Of a DNA stretch of 64,000 nucleotides, positions 56,290 to 64,000 are shown in pieces. The DNA lies in contig CAVPUM010000022.1 of NCBI GenBank assembly GCA_963708855.1, positions 296,446 through 360,445 on the forward strand. Reading direction: 5' to 3'. The position numbers and the translations under genes are program-made. Under the pieces are notes generated by a model. The model had not been told where the DNA came from, did not search any database, and was given only the letters and a program-made list of their open reading frames with translations. Position 1 is the stretch's first letter. The number at the start of each line of letters is the position of its first letter. This DNA is from CAIWHR01 sp963708855. Its GTDB lineage: Bacteria; Pseudomonadota; Gammaproteobacteria; Burkholderiales; Casimicrobiaceae.

Positions 56290-57648
56290 ATGAAATTCGA
56301 AGAACTGAATCTCGCACCGGAGCTTCTCGCCGCGCTCGTCGCCTGCGGCTATACCGAACCCACGCCGATCCAGGCGCAGGCAATCCCGCACCTTCTCGCC
56401 GGCCGCGACCTCATCGGCTCGGCCCAGACCGGCACCGGCAAGACGGCCGCGTTCGTGCTGCCGGCGCTGCAGCGGCTCGCCGCATCGGGCAACCGCGCCG
56501 GCGCGGGCCGCAATGGCGTCGCCACGCCCCGCATCCTGGTGCTCGCCCCGACGCGCGAACTCGCCCAGCAGGTCGCCGAGCAGGCCGTCCGCTACGGCCG
56601 CAGCCTCAAGGTCAACACGGTCTGCATCTACGGCGGGGCGCCGTACCCGATCCAGAACCGGGAGCTCGCGCGCGGCGCCGACATCATCGTCGCCACGCCG
56701 GGTCGCCTCATCGACCACCTCGAGCGCGGCCGCATCGACCTGTCCGCGCTGGAAGTGCTCGTGCTGGACGAGGCCGACCGGATGCTCGACATGGGCTTCG
56801 TCGACGACGTCGAGCGCATCGCGCTGCTGGCGCCGAAGTCGCGCCAGACGGTGCTGTTCTCGGCGACCTTCGACGGCGCCATCGCGCGGCTGTCGGCGCG
56901 CCTGATGCGCGACGCGGTGCGCATCGAGGTCCAGGCGGACAAGGCCGCCCCGGTGGCCATCGAGCAGCGCGTCCACTTCGCCGACGACCACTCGCACAAG
57001 CATCGGATCCTCGACCACCTGCTCGCCGACGTCGCGATGACGCAGAGCATCGTCTTCATCGCCACCAAGCGCGACGCCGAATCCCTCGCGCTGCGCCTGA
57101 AGGGCGAAGGCCACGCCGCCGCCGCGCTGCACGGCGACATGAACCAGCACGAGCGCACGCGCACGCTCTCCGACATGCGCCGCGGCCGCGTGCGCACGCT
57201 CGTCGCGACCGACGTCGCCGCGCGCGGCATCGACGTCGCGGGCATCAGTCACGTGATCAACTTCGACCTGCCGCGGCAGGCCGGGGACTACGTGCACCGG
57301 ATCGGCCGCACCGGCCGCGCCGGGGCGACGGGCATCGCCGTGTCGATCGCGAATCACGCCGAACGCGGCGCGGTGCGCCAGATCGAGCGCTTCACGGGCG
57401 CCGCGATTCCGGCCCTCGAAATCCCGGGGCTGGAGCCGCGCCGGCGCGAGTCGCGCGTGGCCCCGCGCACGGGATTTGCCAAGCCGGCGTTCCGCGGCGC
57501 CCATGCGGCGCCGGCCCACGCGCGGCCAGCGCCGCGCTGGGACGATCGCGCCGGATCGGGCTCGGGCCGCCGCCGCGAGCGGGAAGAGGGAGCGTCGCCT
57601 TCGGGGTTCCGCGGCGGCTTTGCCAAGAAGGGCGATCGCGCGCGCTGA
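56290..57648 (+). CDS. rhlE: DEAD-box RNA helicase, RhlE type
   Basis: 452 residues, intact. Q motif (FEELNLAPELLAALVACGYT ... PTPIQAQ), motif I GSAQTGTGKT, Ia PTRELAQQ, Ib ATPGRL, motif II DEAD, III SAT, and in the second RecA lobe VFIATKRDAESLALRL, TDVAARGIDV and HRIGRTGRAG. The last 75 residues are a basic Arg/Gly/Ala-rich tail (PAPRWDDRAGSGSGRRRERE) as in RhlE proteins of beta-proteobacteria. It unwinds short RNA duplexes, in ribosome assembly or RNA decay. Confidence 0.92.
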   Translation: MKFEELNLAPELLAALVACGYTEPTPIQAQAIPHLLAGRDLIGSAQTGTGKTAAFVLPALQRLAASGNRAGAGRNGVATPRILVLAPTRELAQQVAEQAVRYGRSLKVNTVCIYGGAPYPIQNRELARGADIIVATPGRLIDHLERGRIDLSALEVLVLDEADRMLDMGFVDDVERIALLAPKSRQTVLFSATFDGAIARLSARLMRDAVRIEVQADKAAPVAIEQRVHFADDHSHKHRILDHLLADVAMTQSIVFIATKRDAESLALRLKGEGHAAAALHGDMNQHERTRTLSDMRRGRVRTLVATDVAARGIDVAGISHVINFDLPRQAGDYVHRIGRTGRAGATGIAVSIANHAERGAVRQIERFTGAAIPALEIPGLEPRRRESRVAPRTGFAKPAFRGAHAAPAHARPAPRWDDRAGSGSGRRREREEGASPSGFRGGFAKKGDRAR

Positions 57649-57686
57649 CGCGGACGGGCTGCGGCGCGGCCCCGGAGGTTCCCCGG

Positions 57687-57709
57687 CAGCCCGGCGCCGG
57701 GCCGGGCTG
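57687..57709. terminator. Strong hairpin between convergent genes
   Basis: CAGCCCGG (57687-57694) pairs perfectly with CCGGGCTG (57702-57709) around a seven-base loop, between the helicase stop (57648) and the stop of the minus-strand small gene (57730). No T-run follows on either strand, so it may be an RNA 3'-end stabiliser or part of a bidirectional end signal rather than a complete intrinsic terminator. Confidence 0.4.
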
Positions 57710-57729
57710 GCGCCGTCCGGTTGCGCGCG

Positions 57730-58070
57730 CTATTTCTTGTCCGCTGCTGCCGGCGGATCGGGATTGATCGTGATCCCGCGCTTCTTCAGCTCGTCGACGA
57801 CCAGCTTGGCGCCGGCATTGCCCTTGTTGGCCAGCAGCTGCGTTTCGCGGGCGAGCCCGTCGAGCTGATCGCGCAGCTTCTTCGAGTTCTCCATCGGCCG
57901 TTCCTGGCTGGAGCGCGCCGCGTCGAGCGAGTCGCGCTCGCGCAACAACTGGGTCATCTGGAACGCGCCCAGCCCGTCACGGCCAAGGCGAGAATCAGGA
58001 ACGGGATGAACGGGCTTCGCTCGCTGCGCCCGCGCGTCGTCAGGCTGGGGTGTCGTTCTTCGGTGGCCAC
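57730..58070 (-). CDS. Small membrane-anchored hypothetical protein, frameshifted
   Basis: About 113 residues from a GTG at 58070, with a two-base insertion near 57965. A basic N-terminus (ATEERHPSLTTRGRSER) precedes one membrane segment (SPFIPFLILALAVTGW); after the shift a charged, probably coiled helix follows (MTQLLRERDSLDAARSSQER), then LDGLARETQLLANKGNAGAK and a Pro/Asp tail ending AAADKK. Paired with the next upstream gene (20-base gap), which has the same plan; the two may form a membrane complex. No known function. Confidence 0.6.
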
Positions 58071-58090
58071 GGCTGTCCTGGGTCGGGCGA

Positions 58091-58393
58091 TCACTTGCGG
58101 GGAGACGGGGCCGCCGGCGCGGCGGGCGGCGGCAACGTTACCGTGACGCCGTGCGCCGCGAGCAGGTTCCTGAGATCCTGATCCTGATTGCGAATCGACA
58201 GATCCGCCAGGGCCTTGACGATCTCGCGGTAAAGGCCCTCGAATTGAACGCTCTTCTGGATGTAATCCTGCCGGCCCGCTACTTCCGTCTGCGCGGTGCG
58301 GTTGCTCGTGAACAGCATTGCATTCGCGACCACGAGGACCGCGGCGAGCAACGCAATCACGGTCAGGATCCAGAACTGCCACGTCTTGAGCAT
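58091..58393 (-). CDS. Small membrane-anchored hypothetical protein
   Basis: 100 residues. Membrane segment at about 6-27 (QFWILTVIALLAAVLVVANA), then a helical periplasmic or cytoplasmic part (SVQFEGLYREIVKALADLSI) with RNQDQDLRNLLAAHGVTVTL, and an Ala/Pro tail ending PSPRK. The C-terminal phrase 'll...Gi.v..p' resembles the end of its downstream neighbour (ELKKRGITINPDPP), suggesting the pair are distant paralogues. Function unknown. Confidence 0.7.
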   Translation of the reverse strand: MLKTWQFWILTVIALLAAVLVVANAMLFTSNRTAQTEVAGRQDYIQKSVQFEGLYREIVKALADLSIRNQDQDLRNLLAAHGVTVTLPPPAAPAAPSPRK

Positions 58394-58561
58394 CAGTCTG
58401 TTCCGGCCGGATGAAGTGGGCTGATTCTACGGCCTGGCTGCGAATTGTGGAAGGGCGCCGGGCTCCGCACAGCGCGCGCGCGTCGTGATCGCGCGTCGGC
58501 TGGTTAAGGCGCCGGCGCTGTCGTAGAGTACGCATCCTGCACTGGTTGCCTGGGGCCCCGC

Positions 58562-61205
58562 GTGCACGACACGACCGCCGTCACGACCATCCTGTTCACC
58601 GACATCGAAGGCAGCACGCGGCTGTGGGATCAGGAGCCGGAGCGCATGCGTCCGGCGCTGGCGCGCCACGACGCCATCGCGCGGCGCGCGGTCGAGGGCC
58701 ACGGCGGCATCGTCGTGAAGATGACGGGCGACGGCCTTTACGCGGCCTTCCCGGATGCCCTCGACGCGGTGACCGCGACGCTCGAGCTGCAGCAGGCGCT
58801 GGCCGATCCGGAGGCGACCGGCGGCGTGCCGCTGCGGGTGCGCTGCGGGCTGCATGCCGGCGTGGTCGAGCACCGCGACAACGACTACTTCGGCAGCGCG
58901 GTCAACCGCACGGCGCGCATCATGGGCGCGGCGCACGGCGGGCAGGTGATTGTCTCGCAGGCGGTCTGCGATCTCGTCGGCAGGCAGCTGCCGGCGGGCG
59001 TCGCGCTGCGCGACCTCGGGTCGGTGCGGCTGCGCGACCTGGCGCGTCCCGAGCACGTCTACCAGATCGTCCACCCGGAGTTGCGGCGGGACTTTCCCGG
59101 CGCTGCGCTCGCTGGAGGCGACGCCCAACAACCTGCCGCAGCAGATCACGTCGTTCGTCGGCCGCGAGAGCGTGCTGGCCGACGTCGAGGAAGCTGTTCG
59201 GGACGACGCGCCTGCTGACGCTCCTCGGCGTGGGCGGCCTCGGCAAGACGCGGCTGTCGCTGCAGGTGGCCGCCGACACGATGGACGACTATCCGGACGG
59301 CGTCTGGTTCGTGGAGCTGGCGCCGCTCGCGGACCCCCGGCTGGTGCCGCAGGCCGTCGCGTCGGCACTCGGTGTCGTCGAGGAGTCCGGGCGCCCGGTG
59401 CAGGAAGCGCTGGTCAAGCATGTACGGGACCGGCACCTGCTGCTCGTTCTGGACAACTGCGAGCACCTGGCGCAAGCGTGCGCCGAGCTGGCCAAGGCAG
59501 CTGCTCCAGGCGGCTCCGCAGGTCAAGGTGCTGGCAACGAGCCGCGAGTCGCTGCGCGTGTCGGGCGAGACGACGTTCTCGGTGCCGCCGCTGCGCGGTT
59601 CCGCAGTGGAGCCGCACGATGACGGTCGCCGCGCTGACGCAGTACGAGTCCGTGCGCCTGTTCACCGATCGGGCCGTCGCGGCGCAGCCCGCGTTCGCGT
59701 TGACCGAGAAGAACGCGCCGGCGATCGCCGAGATCTGCCACACGCTCGACGGCATTCCGCTGGCGCTCGAGCTCGCCGCGGCGCGGGTGCGCGCGCTTCC
59801 CGTGGAAGCGATCGCCGCGCGCCTGTCGGATCGGTTCCGCCTGCTGACCGGGGGCGACAAGACGTCGCTCCCCCGCCAGCAGACGCTGCGCGCGCTGCAT
59901 CGACTGGAGCTACGATCTGCTCTCGGCAACCGAGCAGGGGATGCTGCGCCGGCTCGCCGTATTCGCGGGCGGCTGGACGCTCGAAGCGGCGGAACGGGTG
60001 GGGGCGGATCCCATCGTCGAAGTCTGGGAGGTCGTCGATCTGCTGACGAATCTCGTCGAGAAGTCGCTGGTCGCAGCTGGAGGCGGAGGGCGGACGCTAC
60101 CGCCTGCTCGAAACGGTCCGTCAGTATGCGAAGGAGCGCCTGGAGCGAGGCGGGCGAGAAGAGCCAGACGCGCACGCGTCACCTCGCGTTCTTCCTGGAT
60201 CTCGCCGAGCAGGCGACCCCGCATCTGATGGGACCCGAGCAGGGAGCGTGGCTCGAGCGGCTCGACATCGAGCGCGAGAACATCCTCGTCGCGCACTCTG
60301 GTGCGACCGCGCCAAGCGCGGCGGCGAGCTCGGGCTGCGGCTGCTGCGCGCCGTGCGCGTCTACTGGATCACGCGCGGTCTCGGCGTGCTGGGGCTGCGC
60401 GTGATGTCGGAGGCGCTGGCGCGTCCCGATGCGAGCGAGCGCAATCTGCTACGGTGCCAGGCACTCGACGCCGCCGCGTACCTCGGCTATTTCACGGGAC
60501 GCTACGCGGAGGCGCAGGCCTGCGAGGACGAGGGGCTGTCGATCGCGCGCGAGATCGGGGACCGGAATCGGATCGTCGCGGCGCTCACGTTCCTCGGTGC
60601 GGTTTCGCTCGCGCGCGAGAATCGCGCCGACGCACGGCGTTACCTCGAGGAGTCGCTGGCGCTGGCGCGGGAGCTGGGCGAGGTCCGCCGCCTCGAGCAG
60701 GCGCTTACCGTGCTGGCCGAGCTCAATCGCACCGAGGGCGACCTGGATGCGGCGGAGCCGCTCTACGAGGAAGCGCTCGCGCTCAATCGCAAGCAGGGGG
60801 TCGGCACCAATATCGCCGTCAACCTGCTCAACATCGCGATGGTGGCGATCGGCCGCGGGGCCGGCGAGCGGGCGCGCGCGATTCTGCTCGAAGCCCTGAC
60901 CATCGCGGAGAAGATCAGGTCGAAGTCGGCGGGTCGCGCCGCACTCGACGTCGCGGCGGGCTTGGCGGCGCTCGTCGCGCAATGGGAGCGCGCCGCGCGG
61001 ATCTACGGCGCGGCGCAGGTCGAGCTCGAACAGACCGGGATCCGCCGCGAAGCCGCGGACGATGCATTCCTGGTTCCGCTGGTGGCGAAGGCACGCGACG
61101 CGCTGGGCGAGGCGGCGTTCGCCGCCGCCGAGGCCGGCGGCCGCGCGCAAAGCTACGAGGAGGCGATCGCCGAGACGCAGGGCCTGGCTCGAGCAGGGAC
61201 CCTGA
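58562..61205 (+). CDS. Class III nucleotide cyclase - NB-ARC-like ATPase - TPR regulator, multiply frameshifted
   Basis: About 880 residues with roughly eight indels bridged. GTG start. Residues 1-170 are a class III cyclase domain: TTILFTDIEGSTRLWD (metal Asp), VVKMTGDGLYAAF, GLHAGVVEHRDNDYFGSAVN-type block and HVYQIVHP at its end. An NPNNLPQQ-like linker (TPNNLPQQITSFVGRE) leads to a STAND/AAA ATPase with GVGGLGKTRLS (Walker A), LLLVLDNCEHLAQAC (Walker B) and LATSRESLRV; then IDWSYDLL and winged-helix-like RLAVFAGGWTLEAAE; then TPR-like helices to the end. Such proteins are predicted signalling ATPases; the ligand is unknown. The corrected ending (AWLEQGP) stops at 61205. Confidence 0.8.
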
Positions 61206-61281
61206 GGGCGGAGCGGTGGCGGCGATGCGACGATCGTCGCGCCGTCGCGGCGGGCGATCGCGGGCTCCTGCGCAGCGCTGC

Positions 61282-64000
61282 TCAGCGACGGACCGGCACC
61301 CGGCGGGAACGCCGGCGCGCCGAGAGCGCGAGCAGCAGCGTTCCCAGCAGCATCAGCATCAACGTGCCCGGCTCCGGAACAGTGCCGTCGGGAACCGCGG
61401 CGATCTCGGTCACGCCTTCGTTCGGATCGAAGGCGAATTCATTGATCGTGTACGCATCGGCTTGCGCGTCGAAATTCGAGTCCCTGAACAGATCGTCGAG
61501 GGTCTGCGGACCCACGAGGACCGACGAAATCGGGGCATCCGCGCCCGTGCCGTCCGCTTCGGGATTGACCTTGAAGAACGTGTCGAGTATCCACTGGTTG
61601 CTCGCGTCGAAAGCTTCCGGATCGGTCGCGCCGAGGAACGAGAACACGACGTTCAGATTCTGGAGATCCACGTCCGCCGGGTTATACCCCGCGAACACGA
61701 TCTCGTCGTACACGAAATGGCCCGGCGCATCCTCGAAGACCTCGAGGATGATGGTGCCGGAGATGAAGTTGAAACCGCCGTCGATCACGAGGCGCCCCGG
61801 CGAGTCGCCGGGATTCAGGATGCCCTGGATGCCGACGAGGCCCAGAGTGGGGGCAAACAGCGGCGGATTGCAGCCGAGTATTCCGGTGGCCCCGTCCATG
61901 GTGACGTTGGCGTGGATCACCCCGCCATTGCCGCCGAGGCAGCCGTTCGCGCCGATGAAGAGGGACGTCGCGGTGATGCTGGCGTTGTCGTGCAGGTAGA
62001 CGGTGGCCTTGGCCCCCGTCGAGTTCGTTCCGTCATGGCCGATGCCGAACAGAGCGCCCGCCTGGATGGACGCGCCGCCTCGCATGTCCAGCGTCGCGGT
62101 CGCGTCTGCCGTCGCCCCGACGATCACGCTGCCGTCGATGGGGACGGCCAGCGTGCTGCCGCCTTCCATCGTCATCGTGGCCGTGCCGCTTTGGCCGATC
62201 ACGACCGTGGCGCCGGCGCCCGTCAACACCACCGACGATGTGCCGTTGCCGGCGCTGGCATCCATCGCCAGATGTCCCGTTGCGCCCGCGGCATTCCCCA
62301 GCACCAGGCTGTTGCCGATCGACACGGCGCCGCCGGTTTGAGTGACCGTGGCGCCGGCATCGTTGTCGCCGATAACCATCCTGAAGGCCGTGAGCGACCC
62401 GTCGGACAGGTTGTAGCTGCCGCTGCCGTTTACCGTCAGGACGAACGCGACGTTGACGTTGCCGCCGGATTGATGCACGGTGCCGGAGCTTCCCGCAAAG
62501 CCCCCGACGTTCATGGAGTCGGATATGGTCGCCTGCCCATCCGACATGTTGAACGTGCCGGTGGCGCCGCCGAGCAATCCGACATTCAGGAAGCTCGTAT
62601 TCTGCGTGCCGCCCGACTGGGTGAGCGTGCCGTTTGCGCCAAAACCCGCGCCGACATAGGTGATTCCGCTGGTGACCACCCCGGTTCCGCTCAGGTCGTA
62701 GGTTCCCGTGGCATTGGCGCCGCCGATGCCGAGAAACGGAGTGTTGTGCGTCCCGGCCGTGTGGTTGAACGTTCCGGTGCCGCCAAGACCGGGACCTCCG
62801 TCGCCGCCGACCGTGGTGGCGATACCGACGACGAGCGAGCCGCCATCAAGGTTGTAGGCGCCGTTCGCTCCGGCACTGGCGCCGATGCCGCTGCCCTGCG
62901 CGATGACGAGATTGCCGGTGACGGCATGCGTGCCGCCGGATTGCGTGAACGTGCCTTTCGCGCCCGGCTCGCCCGCGAAACCGGTGTTGCCCCCGCCGAC
63001 GACCGTGTTGCCGCCGACTTCGAGCGTGCCGCCGGTCAGGCTGTAGGTGCCGCACGCGGTTGGCCCGAGTTGATCTCGATAGTGGCGGGTTGCGATCCGA
63101 CGACGAGATTGCCGGTGATGACAATGTTCCGACGTTCCGCTTTGATTGAACGTGCCGAGTCCGAACACGCTGACGGTCGTCTCCGCGGTGTTGAGCCGCC
63201 CGCCCTGGAGGTCGTAGGTGCCGGAGCTGTAGAAGTCGAAGCCGCCCGCCGACGGCGGGATTGGTGAACAGCCCGGCGCCGCCGAGGGAGAGCACGCCGG
63301 CGTTGAAGGTGCCGCCGATTTGCACCACCGCGCCCTGGGCCTAGGCTGCCGACTTCCGTGAACTGGCTGGTGACGGTGCCGTCGACGAGCTCGTAGCGAC
63401 CCCTGCCGAGATGCGTTTCGTTGTTGGTGTAATCACCGCCGATGCGGATGAACGTGGCCGAGGCAGTCCCGCCGGTCTGGGTGAATACTCCGGCCAGGCC
63501 CGGATCGAAGGTGTTGTCGCCACGGCCCACGAAAATAGTGTCGGCGACCGTAAGCGTGCCGTCGCTGAGGTTGAAGGTGCCGCGCGCTGCGCTGGCGTTG
63601 CCTATGATCAGGCTGCCGGTCTCGATGATCGAGCTGCCCGCCACGTCGAGCTGGCCGATCCCGGTCGACCTCGCGCCAATGGTGATCGTGCCGTCGGTGG
63701 GCATGTAGAGCGTGCTTCCCCCGTCCATCGTCATCAGGCCGGTGCCGCTGTGCCCGATCAGACCCGCGGCGCCGACGCCCGTACCGATGAAGGAGATGCT
63801 CGATCCTCCCGACATGTTGAGCGTGCCGTCGCCACCAAGCGCCAGTCCCGTGCCGCCCAGGAAGAGCTGCGCATTGACCACCGGCGTATCGAAGGTGACC
63901 TGCGCGCCATTCTGCAGATTGAGGATGCCGACACTGCCGGCGCCGCGACCGACGGCGATGATGCCGCCCGCGGTGCCATTGACGGTGATGTCGACACCGT
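61282..64000 (-). CDS. PEP-CTERM beta-repeat exoprotein (N-terminus outside window), frameshifted
   Basis: At least 905 residues; the frame is open at the window edge, and about four shifts occur at 63060-63350. Most of the protein is a beta-helix of 30-40-residue repeats around phrases such as GTFNQSGGT, GTYDLSGTGVVTSGITYVG and GTFNMSDGQATISDSMNVGG. A non-repeat beta domain follows (GDSPGRLVIDGGFNFISGTI; DEIVFAGYNPADVDLQNLNV). The C-terminus is a PEP-CTERM signal: VPEPGTLMLMLLGTLLLALS then ARRRSRR. Exosortase removes this tag and exports such proteins to the surface or matrix. Similar repeats in autotransporters exist, but the PEP-CTERM tail decides the class. Confidence 0.85.

Noticed and set aside
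61282..63990. Beta-repeat protein as a type V autotransporter
   Set aside because: The C-terminus is a PEP-CTERM tag rather than a beta-barrel translocator.

Overview
This window is high-GC DNA (roughly two thirds G+C by eye), most likely from a betaproteobacterium of or near the Burkholderiales. The pointers are short intergenic repeats of a kind common in that order (15079-15250, 34807-34864, 35669-35698, 39038-39178, 45605-45658), a BCAM0308-family gene, a PEP-CTERM exoprotein, and the repertoire of inositol, beta-oxidation and exopolysaccharide genes. Taxonomy is inferred from recall; no search was run.

Layout. (1) 1-21.5 kb is an exopolysaccharide (EPS) locus: the end of a glycosyltransferase, GDP-fucose synthesis (fcl, gmd), a YdcF-like protein, then from 12 to 21.5 kb an outer-membrane export protein, a Wzc-like co-polymerase/tyrosine kinase, a J-domain membrane protein, a TPR protein, a FecR/DUF3494 secreted protein, an O-antigen-ligase-type polymerase and a CpsB-type phosphatase. 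(2) Set inside this locus, at 3.1-11.9 kb, are two divergent gene sets that together look like a complete lasso-peptide cluster. The minus strand carries a 40-residue precursor, a gingipain-like C25 peptidase, an HPr-kinase-like kinase and an asparagine-synthetase-like cyclase. The plus strand carries a PqqD-like recognition protein (B1), a B2 leader peptidase and a nucleotidyltransferase. The predicted core is 17 residues with a Gly1-Asp8 ring. This is the most interesting part of the window. (3) 21.8-28.5 kb: a GGDEF-EAL protein and an ABC/FtsX/AttH export set. (4) 28.5-44.2 kb: myo-inositol catabolism (iolG, iolC fused to DUF2090, iolD, iolE, iolB, iolA/mmsA), interrupted by a glycosyltransferase and a peptide-type ABC importer. 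(5) 44.4-49.8 kb: a beta-oxidation-like operon (SCP2-type thiolase, two hot-dog hydratases, acyl-CoA dehydrogenase, FadH-like reductase). (6) 49.8-55.5 kb: a MenA-like prenyltransferase, the K+-binding protein Kbp, a phosphoribosyltransferase, a BCAM0308 protein and a CFA-synthase/FAD-oxidoreductase pair resembling the tmsB-tmsA genes for 10-methyl fatty acids. (7) 55.7-64 kb: an acidic small protein, an RhlE-type RNA helicase, two small membrane proteins, a cyclase-ATPase-TPR regulator and a PEP-CTERM beta-repeat exoprotein that runs off the window.

Sequence quality. From about 21.9 kb onward many otherwise well-conserved genes are interrupted by single- or double-base frameshifts that restore a full-length family match when bridged. 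Because they hit unrelated housekeeping-type genes and not the first 21 kb, I treat them as probable residual assembly indels rather than biological decay, and annotate such genes as one CDS spanning the shifts. Genes in the lasso and EPS regions read cleanly.
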